Source: Rhyacichthys aspro (taxonomy: Eukaryota > Chordata > Actinopteri > Gobiiformes > Rhyacichthyidae). From it: a stretch of 64,000 nt of DNA. The translations under genes and the position numbers were made by a program. The notes below the pieces were generated by a model that was not told the DNA's origin, ran no database searches, and was given only the letters and a program-made list of their open reading frames with translations. Of this stretch, positions 25,150-37,000 are shown piece by piece (the first letter of the stretch is position 1; every line of letters starts with the position of its first letter). The DNA lies in assembly GCA_036850595.1 (NCBI GenBank), contig CM072151.1, forward strand, positions 19,011,307 through 19,075,306, written 5' to 3'.

Positions 25150-25240
25150 CACTTCTTTTCAATTAAAAACCAAATGTTAGAAGTTTGTAAAATCGAAGAG
25201 GACACGACTCCAGTCCATGATCGTCGTCTATAGAGTGCGC
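25150..25240 (-). other. farp2: FARP2 5' UTR exon 1 with short upstream ORF
   Basis: The 3' end is set by a strong minus-strand donor, AAGTG|GTAAGTTTT, with the last exon base at 25150. The 5' end is an estimate, as no transcription start can be read. The exon holds an upstream ATG at 25218 opening a 13-codon ORF (MDWSRVLFDFTNF) that stops at 25177-25179, well before the main start codon in exon 2. If transcription starts upstream of 25218, this uORF could reduce translation of FARP2. Confidence 0.55.
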
Positions 25241-25330
25241 ATTCACAGCGGACTGTGATTGGTTGAAGCAGCCCTCGAGCCTCTTCCTATTGGCTGAGAC
25301 GGTGTGTATGGGATTGTGGGCTGCAGAGCG
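25241..25330 (-). promoter_or_regulatory. FARP2 promoter region with two CCAAT boxes
   Basis: Two ATTGG pentamers, at 25258-25262 and 25289-25293, are CCAAT boxes when read on the FARP2 strand, spaced about 31 bp apart just upstream of exon 1. The stretch is richer in G+C than its surroundings and has no TATA box in a good position. This pattern suits a broadly expressed TATA-less promoter. Promoter activity is inferred from position and motifs only. Confidence 0.45.
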
Positions 25331-26385
25331 AAGATTTACCTTCTCGAACTTTAAATAGCTTTAAAAGGACGAAGAATAAACGTGTGAGACGAAAAGTATA
25401 CGTGCAAGCTTTTTAATGCGGTCCCAGCAAGGCTCCGACAGTTTCGACAGTCTTTAATCTTCTCTGGTATGCCAACACCCATAGGAAGCACAATGGCTGT
25501 TTTTCTTTATTATCACAAGATGAGCTTATTCTCTGGTATGAATAAAGAGGCGGACTATAACTTTAGGGTGAACTTTGACCTCTAGATCAGAATCAGAATG
25601 ATCATGATCAATGTTCATTCATTCATTCATTCATTCAACCCATTACAGTCTGGGTGGGTTTAGTTACATTATTTGCTTTAGAGCTTTGAATGCATATCTC
25701 ATTAAAGTCATTAAATTACACTTTCAATTCATTACAATTACCTCAAGTTGATTTCATCACAGTTTTGATTTGTTTGTATATTTTTGCAAGTTCTCAGCAG
25801 CACATCAATGAAGGGAGAGGAAAAAAAACATTTGAAAACGAAAACAGCTTGCCGTTGCAGAAATGCTTTGTAGGAGAGCTCCCCCTGCTGTTGTCAGTTA
25901 AAAAGACATATACCCAAAATAATATTTTCTGCTGTATGTCATCTGTAAATGTTAAAATTGTCACAACTTAAAAGCGATATTCCACAGTTGTGATTCATAG
26001 TGATTTAAGCAGAAAATGTGGGACTTATAATGCTTAGCGACACTGAAAATTAAAGGAAGAACACTAGTTTTCTGCTGTTGAAACGTCATGAAATGCATTG
26101 TTATTTTGGATTAAAATAACCAACAGTACTTTTCTTAGGAGTCATACAGTGATGCTATCTGTTTTTTGTCTTTGTACATTATTGTGGAATAGTTTGGAAT
26201 CACATGTAAACATGAACACCAAATGTATTATTCATAAAATAATACATAATAAAAAAATAATAAAACATGCAATTTGTACTTATGCCATGACTTCCAAGTG
26301 ACTTCAACATATCTTCCCATATGCACACAGACCTAGAGTATGATTTCACATGCCATAAGTGTAATCTAAGATACATGCTTGTCAA
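25331..26385. other. FARP2-HDLBP intergenic sequence, left part
   Basis: AT-rich sequence with no gene-like ORF and no septin-like exon. It contains a short ATTC tandem repeat at about 25614-25638. A GAGCTCCCCCTGCTGT stretch near 25877-25892 loosely resembles a reverse-strand CTCF site but departs from the core at one end. Confidence 0.5.
25614..25638. repeat. (ATTC)n short tandem repeat
   Basis: About six consecutive ATTC units in the gap between FARP2 and HDLBP. Confidence 0.9.
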
Positions 26386-26577
26386 TTTTCAGTTCAATTC
26401 AGCTTTATTAATCCCCAAGGTGAAATGTAATTTTGTAAAAAACAAAACAAAACAAATAAATTCATTCAGACTTTATCTTCCATAGACTGACTGATTGAGT
26501 CTTATTGCAGTCGGGAAGAAGGAGCTCTTGTGGTGGTCTGTCCTGCAGCTCACTGATCTCAGATGTCCACTGGCTTC
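26386..26577 (-). pseudogene. LINE ORF2 3' end and tail, copy 3
   Basis: On the minus strand the frame reads RTDHHKSSFFPTAIRLNQS and stops, matching the usual end of fish L2/CR1-like reverse transcriptase ORFs (SFFPxAIxLxN). A short 3' UTR follows, ending in an AATAAAGCTGAATTGAACTG tail. The upstream edge (26549-26577) matches copy 1 at 5455-5487 in the opposite orientation. It is a 5'-truncated insertion, typical of LINEs. Confidence 0.75.
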
Positions 26578-27102
26578 AATTCTTCAGCATTGAAGTTTAT
26601 GCGACACTCAACACGCAACTTTCATCATAAAAACCCTCTTGGGCCTTGAAAGTGTGTAGCCTCAGAGTAATTTTGTTTGTTTCCTAACTTGAAAAAATAA
26701 GGCTACTGTCTCTTTCATAGAGTGTACCCGGATGCCCATGTACTCCACTCTGAGTAACAGGGCAGGCAACCATCTCATGGAGACACATGTCTTGCCAGAT
26801 GAAATCAACTTTCCGCACATTTTATATACAAAATACACTCAGAGAGCTAAAAGTTTGATGTGACTTTGCAGGAGTCTTTTCGTTGTTGAAATTCCTGACA
26901 ATATAGTGTTACTTTAAAAGAAATGGAAACACACTTTATCTCTACACTTGGAATATGTAGGCTACAGTTTATTCATCTGTAGGCTATTATTAATGTAGAA
27001 ATTGTAATACAGTCAAATCTGAAAACCTGCAGACAGTAATAGGATTGTAACAAATGTGTACTTGAATTTGTGTTTGTAAATGACATGGGACAAGATCAGG
27101 AC
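26578..27102. other. Intergenic sequence between LINE tail and hAT-like element
   Basis: No ORF, splice pattern or clear repeat is seen in this AT-rich stretch. Confidence 0.5.
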
Positions 27103-27556
27103 TAGGGCTGCAACACTGTTGGATTAATCAATTATAATAATATCATTAAAATAATCGTCAACCTATTTAATAATTGATTAATCGCTATCTGGGTTGTTCA
27201 TAGACTCTGAAACATGCCATGTGTTGAGAGAATAGGTTTTATTACCAAGCAGTAAATCCACAGAAACAGTAAAAGACATTTTGTGTTTATGATAAAAGTA
27301 CATCTTTATGTATATGCTCTATCCTGTGGCGTACTTATAGCTTCATCTGGTTCAGATTTTGTAAAAATATATGTGACTTTTTGTTATATTATCATCATTT
27401 TTAAACAGGAACAATAAAACACCAGTTTTGACCACTTGTTTTTGATAGTCCACAAGGTCCCCATGCATTTACGCATGCAAAACCGATTATTAATAGATTC
27501 ATCGAAAAAATCATCATAAGATTAAGCAATGGTAGAAATAATGGTTAGTTGTCCTA
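27103..27556. mobile_element. hAT-like non-autonomous element (GGGCTGCAAC type)
   Basis: The left end TAGGGCTGCAAC and the right end, which reads TAGGACAACTAACCATTATT on the minus strand, resemble the common fish hAT-type MITEs beginning AGGGCTGCAACTAACGATTA. Several AATCGATTAATC-like internal motifs fit too. The eight bases before and after (ATCAGGAC and TTTAGGAC) agree at six positions, consistent with a decayed 8-bp target duplication. There is no transposase. It lies about 350 bp upstream of the HDLBP core promoter motifs. Confidence 0.65.
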
Positions 27557-27879
27557 TTTAGGACAAATTGTTTACTGTTTACTTGATAGTCTATGCTGTG
27601 GACAGTAGCCTAGAGGGCCCACACAAGTAGGAATGTCAATGGAAGATCTCCCTTGGCTTGCAAACTCAATCACTGTGTGCACTGTTACTGTATTTGTTTT
27701 AAACTATTTTCCACAGTGTTTGCCAGTAAATACTGAATTACTGCTGCAGCTTTGATCCCATGTGGTCCTTCCGCTTAAACAGGGAATCGTTTTACTTCAG
27801 TCTTAATCCACACACTGAGTAAAAGTCAAAAAGTTATACAAGAATGTTTTTTGGGAGTGAAAAGTGCCTTGTAACAGGA

Positions 27880-27960
27880 CTCTGAGAGGTGACGTTGGTG
27901 GATGTGATTGGTGGGCGGCTCTAGTATATATCCGCCAGCCTTCAGTACCACCTTCTCGCC
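27880..27960 (+). promoter_or_regulatory. HDLBP core promoter
   Basis: In order: a CRE-like TGACGT at 27890-27895, an inverted CCAAT box ATTGG at 27907-27911, a GC box GGGCGG at 27913-27918 and a TATA-like TATATA at 27925-27930. Together they predict a start near 27,955, just ahead of the 5' UTR exon that ends at 28015. The motifs are seen; the start site is inferred. Confidence 0.55.
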
Positions 27961-28015
27961 AGTGGAGTTTCATCTCAGCTTCTGCACCTTCAGGGCAGAC
28001 GAGAACATAAAATAA
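27955..28015 (+). other. hdlbp: HDLBP 5' UTR exon 1
   Basis: The exon's right edge is the donor AAATAA|GTAAGT after 28015. Its left edge is estimated from the TATA-like box. It has no ATG in a useful frame. Intron 1 that follows (28016-29276) begins GC-rich and holds the palindrome GCTAACGTTAGC at 28233-28244. Confidence 0.5.
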
Positions 28016-29276
28016 GTAAGTACTCCGCTTCTTTTCAATTGCCTTATGGTTGTTTTTATTTCCGATGACTTTTCCCTTTCGTGAGTTTGACTGTGAGATA
28101 CTTGTTGTGAGTTGAGATGGCCTGTTGGTTCCAGTGTGCTGTGGCCTGACTCCGTGTCATTTCTCCTGCTCAGCTGTGTGCCTACGTGGACTTAGCGAGC
28201 TATAGAACTGTGCGAGGCTGGAATGGAAGGAAGCTAACGTTAGCGGCTAACGTGGCTACAGTTCAAGTTGTACTTTAAAGAAGCACGCCGGCGCAGACGA
28301 ATTTGTTCTGAAATATTGCCTCGTTATTTCACGAGTAAGGCAGAGTTATTATGTCTGCTCAGGCCGCTGTTTGCCTGTTGTCATGTGCTGGCTAATTTTC
28401 TACTTGGGAGTTATGTGAAGGTCTGTTGGAGTGAGACAGGCTGCCCATTAGCGTGTAGCTGAGGAGCTACGTGTCACAGTCGCACTCACCACAGCCAAAG
28501 TTTTTAGCAACTTTGCTAACTAGCCATTGCTGTGGAGCCTGTTTATCCAGGACGCGACGGTATTTTTACGAAAGCGAGTTTTCTTTAATGAACAGGTATT
28601 CACCCAGAATCAGGTGTTATCCCAAAGCCCCAGACAATTCATTAGGTTTGTATCGACCTGGATACATGGTTTGGGGGACAGTGCTAGCCAACACGACCAG
28701 ACGTAGCAGTAACTGTACTCCGGCTCATGTAGTTAACTTGATAACATGTTAGCCACCTCTCACACTAACCAGCTACTTAACCCCTAATCTGGGATTTGGA
28801 TATATCGTTTTATTGGTTTTAAGACTGTACTAGGGTAGCCATCGTAAAGGTTTACAAAGCTATCTAAGGTCAGTGATAACATGTTAGCTAGACATGTAAT
28901 TAAAAAGGCCAGCTATTAACATCAACATAAGACATGCTATAATTCCCTGCTTTCATATCAATCAGTTTTAATGCTTGCCATAAGTGTATGTGATTTAGAA
29001 GAGGGATAGTAAACTGACTGATAAACTAGCTAGAGTAGAAAACTGGGCAAATGCTAAAAAAAAAAGAAAGTCTCCTCCTGAAATTGATAAGCAAATGACC
29101 TTTAAAATTAAAACAATGATATGTCATATCAGTGGATTTAAATGGATTGATGTACAAGTTAATATGTTTTAACCATTGACAGTTTCTTTAATTCATAAGG
29201 TTGTTTCAAGTTCTTCCTTCTAGATGTTAGGGCAATTAGAATAATAATGCTAATAATGCTTCTTGTTCCTCCTCAG

Positions 29277-29348
29277 ACAAAAGCTGGCAGGCTGACGGGA
29301 GTTTACACCTTTACAGGACGGATTATCTGGTAACTGACCATTTAGCTG
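29277..29348 (+). other. hdlbp: HDLBP 5' UTR exon 2 (candidate)
   Basis: A 72-bp segment lies between a strong acceptor, CTTGTTCCTCCTCAG, and a strong donor, GCTG|GTAAGT. It contains no ATG. Position and splice sites fit a second non-coding exon of HDLBP upstream of the start-codon exon that begins at 30972. Inclusion cannot be confirmed without transcripts. Confidence 0.55.
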
Positions 29349-30971
29349 GTAAGTTCTTGCATATATTTGCAAAAGTGCAAAGTCATACTTTTGTTTTTGT
29401 TGCTTGCCATGACTATTAACATTTTTTCCTATTTTTTGCCAATTGTTGATCTATTTTAAAGCAGATAAACCTAAATGGTGGGGCATCGGTTGAATGTAAT
29501 ACAGATTTCACAGTTCTTTGGTTAAATTCAGATTGAATTTGTTTGACTTCATTCAGGCTTGAATTCTAACAGTGACACATGGTTACCTTTTTCGTGGTGT
29601 ATATATATTTTTACCCCATCCATGTTTACTTTTCAGGTGTTGTGCTTAAGATAAACATTCCCTAAAGTGACTATTAGACTCTGAACATAATGTACTCACA
29701 TGAAAACCATGCTGCTTTTTAAATAAGTAAATAATAAAAAAGTATATCTGTAGACTGTAAAGGGTGAATGGTAGTGAGTGTAGAGCAGGGCAACCTTAAC
29801 TTTATGAAGCCTGACAAGGAAGAGGCCATAAAAGGGGTTATGAAGTGTGCAAAAGGGGAAAATAATCTGCTAAGCTGCCTACCTCAACTCTCGCACTAAC
29901 CAAATTCTTTTTAAATATTAGTCCAGTTTTCAGTGACATATAGGACATGACTTTCAAAACTATTTTTTGATGAACATTAGGAAAGCTTGGGGCCAAATTC
30001 TGCCCTAAAACCTTTCACATTCCACTGCTCCTGCTGGCCAGACACAAGTTTTCCTCTGCCAGCTACAAAAGAGCGCTCACTCCTGGTGATATAAAGTTTC
30101 AAAAGTGACTGTGACATTAAATAAACTTTATGCTAGTAAAATTGTTGTGGATATATCTACAAATAAAGGTTAAAATGATGATTTGGAGAGAGTGGCTTTA
30201 TAGTTATGTCCCGGACATGCCAGTAAGTAGGTATTTTTGCTTTAATCCTATCTAGCGTGGATATACAGAGGGGTCAGTGGGCAAATCCTCTTAACTGTGC
30301 AGCCTATTCTCCCGTTTACCTGCCTTAATACTGAGAGCAACACCAGTACAGGTCTTAAGAACACAAACTGGTTTCTTCTGGAAAAGACACAATGTCCTCA
30401 ACAATTTGCCCCACCCACACCCGTGTTTTCTTTGTTGTGCTAAAGAAGGCAGTGCTTTACTAAGCAGTTATCACTTATCAGTTTTAGCATACAACACTGT
30501 GCTGACATGGTAATATACATGCTGGTTCTTTTAAAAAATCTTCTTCATATGATAAAAGTTAGATTAGATGGGCTAATGTGTCTACATCACAAGGTCCATC
30601 TGTGATAAGAGTGTTTATTCTGCAACACCCTACAGAACAATTAGACTATTTAAGCAAGTATCTTGTTAAACTAGTTCTAACATTATGCAAATTGTGATTT
30701 CTAAATATAGAAACCAAGACAGCAGGTCAGTGACAGTGTGTGACAATGACTAAGTCCAGTAAATGGTTGCAAGATTTTAATGTCACTGTAACCCAGGAAA
30801 TGTGCAAATAAAATAATGAGAACATTCTTAGATTTATTTCTTTTTTTTGATGTCCTCATTGATCCTCTAATAAAATAATATTACAAACAGAATAGATTTT
30901 GATTAAGCTAATGTCTGTTTTTTTACTTGACTGTGGTGCTGCAGAGCTCAAATGATTAACTTTGCTTTCAG

Positions 30972-31010
30972 TGACACACTCGGACTCTGTGTTGACGTGG
31001 GATTTTGACC
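30972..31010 (+). other. hdlbp: HDLBP 5' UTR portion of start-codon exon
   Basis: A TTTGCTTTCAG acceptor ends at 30971. The 39 nt that follow lead to the ATG at 31011 in the context GACCATGAG. No earlier in-frame ATG occurs in this exon. Confidence 0.8.
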
Positions 31011-34000
31011 ATGAGCTCAGTCGCTGTACTTACGCAGGAAAGCTTCAATGAGCACCGTAATGGGCTCTTGCCAGAGCAGGGCGGTGGTAAGTGTGAATGT
31101 GAGTTCATACTTGATTGTCAAAAGCAAACACAATTTTTAATTTCATAAACGTCCATACTTGTATCTAAATTTTCCCCTGTGAATGTCCAGCTGCTGGGGC
31201 AGGACCCAGTACCGGTGAGGAAGAGGATGCCCTTCCTACCTACAAGGAAGCCTTCCCACCGCTTCCTGAGAAGGCAGTAACAACTGAGGGGACCCAGGAA
31301 ACTACCAACGCCTGGGCTAACAAGATCCGCCCCCTCAAGTCTTCAGTTATCACCCAGGTACATTTTTTTAAAAGTTTAACAGCACAGTGCATGCTTGCTT
31401 AACTGTGTGGAGGAGATTTTGATAATACATATCTGATTACATTCTGAGGTTTATCCCGAACAACTGCAGAGGTTATATATAACGTTTTATGTTTCCTGCA
31501 ATGTGTAATGTAATTCAAAACAAGCAATGCTAAACTTATTTTTGGTTTTAACTATCAAATGACACATTTAGTTGAAACTTGTAACTGGGGACAATGCTAC
31601 TAATGCTTTAATTGCATTTAAATAGAAAGTGTACTGGGGGTAAAGAGACATTAGGGAATAAAGTGGACACATGGCATATTTTGTAACACATTACTTTAAA
31701 AAACAACTATTGTTTTAAATCCTAATCAGAAGAAAGAGCTCCTAATTTCTTAACTGTACTTTTGCCACATGATTAGGTTTTCCACGTGCCGCTTGAGGAG
31801 CGCAAGTACAAGGACCTCAACCAGTTTGGGGAAGGAGACCAAGCCAAGGTCTGTGTGGACATCATGCACAAGACCGGAGCCCACCTGGAACTCTCCTTGG
31901 CTAAAGATCAGGGTCTCTCAATCATGGTATCTGGGAAGCTCGATGCTGTGATGAAGGCCCGTAAGGAGATTGTGTCCCGACTGCAGACTCAGGTCAAGCC
32001 TTTTTTAAATAAATTAAATTTATCCTTTATATGGAGACCACAGTGTTATATGTATATGTAAAATTCTAACTTTTACAGGCCTCAGCTACTGTTGCCATCC
32101 CCAAGGAGCACCATCGTTTTGTCATTGGCAAAAATGGGGAGAAGCTTCAGGAGCTTGAGCTCAAGACTGCCACCAAAATCCAGATCCCACGACCTGACGA
32201 CCCCAGCAACCAGATCAAGATCTCTGGAACTAAGGAGGGGCTAGAGAAGGCTAAGCATGAAATCTTGCTGATCTCAGCTGAGCAGGTATGACAACCCCTT
32301 TAGAGAAGACTGTAACTGATCAATGTTCACTCTGTTGGATAAAGTTAAATGTTGTCTTTTCCACCTTAAGGACAAGCGCGCTGTCGAAAGGGTGAACATT
32401 GACAAAGTATACCACCCGTTCATCACCGGTGCCTACAATAAACTGGTATCGGAGATGATGCAAGAAACTAGTGCCCGCATTAATGTCCCCCCTCCAAGTG
32501 TCAACAAAACTGAGATCGTCATCACTGGGGAAAAGGAGCAGGTGGCCCTTGCTGTGGCTATGATCAAGAAGATCTATGAAGACAAGGTACGACACAAACC
32601 AGAAAGACATTAAAAATGGTGCCTTTTAGCCTGTCCTGAACGACATCTTCTTGTTGTGCAGAAGAAAAATACCACTACTATTGCAGTGGAGGTGAAGAAG
32701 TCTCAGCACAAGTATGTCATTGGCCCCAAGGGAAACACCCTGCAAGAAATTCTGGATCGAACTGGTGTCTCAGTTGAAATCCCACCTTCTGACAGCAGCT
32801 CAGAAACTGTCATCCTTCGTGGGGAGCCCGACCGGCTTGGTCAGGCCCTCACTGAAGTTTATGCCAAGGTAAACCTCATAGTGATGATTGTCACTGAACC
32901 TGTTTCACAATAAAAGTTCTTACATTTTTATTTTTTTATTTTTTTGCAGGCAAACAGTTACACTGTTTCCTCGGTCTCAGCTCCTTCTTGGCTTCATCGT
33001 TTCATCATTGGCAAGAAGGGACAGAACTTGGCTAAGATTACCCAACAAATGCCTAAGGTCAGTTCAGTCATGGTTTTGCTGGATTTTGGTTATTTTAAAA
33101 ACAGTTGTAGTTAATGTTTATCCTTTTCTGTATTAAAGGTGCACATTGAGTTCACCGAGGGAGAAGAGAAGATCATTCTGGAGGGACCTACCAAAGATGT
33201 ACAGATGGTGCAAAGCCAGATTGAAGCCATTGTTACTGATTTGGTATGACACTATTTTGAATAGAACTAGACAAAAATCCCACTATAACTGTGCATGTTT
33301 TATCAAGCAACCTTTTTATTTATAACCTTTAATCTTTACCTTCTCTGTAAAGGTGAGCCGTATGGACTACGCAGAGATAAGTGTGGATCCCAAATTCCAC
33401 CGACACCTGATCGGAAAAGGAGGAGTTAACAGTAAGTCAGTGTTAATGCAATTTTATAGCGTACTCCAATGTAAATATCTCCTTCCATAACAAAATAAGC
33501 ACTTTATTTTCAGTCAACCGTATCAAAGAAGTGCACAAGGTCACCGTCCGCATCCCTCCTGACAATGAGAAAAGCAATTTGATCCGTATTGAGGGAGATC
33601 CCCAGGGTGTTCAGGAAGCCAAGAAGGAGCTGCTTGAGCTTGCGTCACGCATGGTTAGTGCAACCTGTGTTCAGTGTCTGGACCGTATGCTTAAGATTAT
33701 ATTTACAATGTTTTTGTTTTTATGTCCTATTCATAACAGGAGAATGAGCGTACAAAGGACCTGATCATTGAACAACGTTTTCATCGAGCCATTATTGGCC
33801 AAAAAGGGGAGAAGATAAAAGAAGTGCGGGACAAATTCCCAGAGGTAAGTTAAAGGCCTACCAACAGAGTTAATATTGTGCTACAATGTTGATAATCCAG
33901 TAACTCTTATTATTTATCATAGGTTATCATCAACTTCCCTGACCCAGCACAAAAAAGTGACATTGTTCAACTCAGAGGCCCCAGAACTGAGGTGGAAAAA

Positions 34001-37000
34001 TGCTCCAAGTTTATGCAGAAGATGGTGGCTGAAATGGTAAATACTAGTAGTTTGTTTTCTCAATTTGTAATTTGAAACCAAACCCAACAAACAAAGCCTA
34101 ATGGGTGTAATCCCTTGCAGGTGGAGAACAGCTTTTCTGTCTCAGTTCCTATCTTCAAGCAGTTTCACAGAAACATCATTGGTAAAGGAGGCTCAAACAT
34201 AAAAAAGGTACAGTCAGTATATTCAACTCTGTTCATTTGATTGAGCTAAGATGTTTTCTAACTTGTTTGTTTTTATGGCTTTAGATTCGTGAGGAAACAA
34301 ACACTAAAATTGACCTGCCTGCTGAAAACAGCAACTCAGAAATGATTATCATTACTGGGAAGAAGGCAAACTGTGAAGCTGCCCGGAACCGTATCTTGGC
34401 CATTCAGAAGGAGCTGGTTTGTGTATTAATATGCTCTAGTGCAGTTATGTCCTTATCTAGTTTTTTTGTCTAATGTTGTGTCATGTGTCCAGGCAAACAT
34501 CACAGAGATAGAAGTATCCATCCCTTCCAAGCTGCACATCTCCCTGATTGGCTCAAAAGGCCGGTTGGTGCGTTCCATCATGGAGGAGTGTGGTGGTGTG
34601 CACATCCACTTTCCTACCGAAGGCTCAGGCATCGACAAAGTCACCATTCGAGGCCCGGTGGAGGAGGTGGAGAAGGCTAAGCAGCAACTGCTTGCCTTGG
34701 CTGAGGAGAAGGTTTGTAAAAATTGTTGTAATAAAAAGCTGCTACTCTAGAAGGGGAACAGGGTAATAGGAGAAGTAATGGGCTGTCTCTTTGCCAGTCA
34801 AGACATGCATTTGTAGGCACATCCCAAGACATACACAAAATCAAACTTGAAATCAAAGAAACACAGTGTAAGTTTAACCACAAAATGTAAAACATGAAAA
34901 AAAAACCCATTAAAATTCTTAAATTTATTTAGATGATTTCTTGACATTATACAAAGAATAAGATCCTGTCAAAGACAAAGCACATGCACATGGTTAAGAG
35001 CAAACAAAATGACCTTTAACCTGATTGTATATTTATGATAACAGTTGAATGTGAGTTTAGAGCAGTATTTGTCCCGTTTAGGTTATTAGTTGCTTTACAT
35101 TATGAAATGTTTAATAACTGTTGATTTAAGCACTTACTTTAAATGTGTTGCTAAATATGGCATTAACTACCTCTGGCACATATTCAGTTTGACCACACTT
35201 GCGCACACATTTTTTGTAAGTTTTATCTCTATTGCATTCAAATTAGATTTTTATCTCCCATGATTGGCAGTGGGTGTCTACATTGCATATTTTGTACATA
35301 GTTTTAACACACAAAGAGAGAGTGAACAGTGTTTCACTAGTCCTAAAATATTTTTCGTAATTTTCCAATTTTGTCATTCAGCAAACAAAGAGTCACACTG
35401 CTGAGCTGCGTGCAAAGCCAGAATACCACAAGTTCCTTATTGGGAAAGGTGGTGGAAACATCCGCAAGGTCCGTGACAGCACAGGGGCCAGGATCATCTT
35501 CCCCACTGCGGAGGACAAAGACCAGGAGCTTATCACTGTGGTCGGCACTGAGGAGGCAGTGCAGGAGGCCCAGAAAGAGCTGGAGGAACTCATCAAGAGC
35601 TTGGTAAGGCCCATTTAAAACCAATGTTAACACAGGAGGATGTGGTAAACCATAAATGGACCTTGATTAAATCTCTGAATATAAAATTAAATCTTGGGTT
35701 GCAGGATAATGTTGTGGAGGATACCATGAGTGTGGATCCGAAGCATCATCGTTACTTTGTTTCGCGCCGTGGTCAAGTCCTCAGGGACATCGCCGATGAG
35801 TACGGTGGCGTGATGGTGAGCTTCCCTCGCACCGGATCTCAGAGCGAGAAAGTCACGCTCAAAGGAGCCAAAGAATGTGTGGAGGCAGCCAAAAAGCGCA
35901 TGCAGGAGATTGTTGAGGACCTGGTTAGTATATCATTTCTTTTGCTATGTTGGTCTTAATATGTAGATTTTGCTGCAGTGTAACTGTTTTCCTCTTTCAT
36001 TTATTTAGGAGGCTCAAGTGACTGTTGAGTGTGTGATACCTCAGAAGTTCCATCGTTCCATCATGGGTCCCAAGGGCTCACGAATCCAGCAGATCACTAG
36101 AGATCACAATGTACAGATTAAGTTCCCAGAACGTGAGGATCCTCAAGGTAAAAACAATCATTCTTCAGACTGGATTGTACAATTGTAGTGCCGTTTTTCT
36201 TATCTTTGCTTTTCTGGTGGCAGCATCTCCTACAGAAGCTCCAGTGCAAGAGAATGGAGAGGCCAATGGAGAAATAAAGGAGCCATTAGATCCAAATGCA
36301 CCCAAAAAGTGTGATGTGATTGTGATTTCTGGCCGCAAAGAGCGGTGCGAAACTGCTGTGGAGGCGTTGAAGGTCAGAATTTGGATTTGAGTGATCTGTT
36401 TTATATGGAATAACTGTGAAGTGTGCATGGAGTAAATGGATTTTGTTTTTATAGGCCTTGGTTCCTGTCACTATTGAGGTGGAAGTGCCTTTTGAGCTAC
36501 ACCGATACATTATTGGACAGAAAGGAAGTGGAATTCGCAAAATGATGGATGAGTTTGAGGTATGTTATGCAGGCTTCTAGGTCTTGCATGCACTAAAGCC
36601 TTTATTTTGCTTCAGACTCAGTAACCTCTTCTTGCCCTCAGGTTAATATTCAAGTGCCTGCACCTGAGCAACAGTCAGATAAGATCTCCATCACCGGCTT
36701 GGCCAGTCACCTTGAACGTGCCAAAGAGGGCCTCTTGGATCGCGTCAAAGAGCTGCAAGCCGAGCAGGAGGATCGGGTTAGTGTTGAATGGATGGTGTGA
36801 TGCTACTGCACTTTTGATGATTTTACATTTGGCATGGTAGCAAGGTGGTTTGCACTCACAGCAAGAAGGTCACGGGTTTGATCTTTGACCAGGGTGGGGC
36901 CTTTCTGTGTCTAGTTTTGATTTAAATGACGTGATAGGTAATTTCAATGGAACTTTGTGGTTAAATAAGTAAAATGTAAAAAAAAGTGCAAATTTAATCA

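Noticed and set aside
25241..27950. A septin gene between FARP2 and HDLBP
   Set aside because: Looked for because of human synteny; no GTPase P-loop or septin-like exon is present in the interval.
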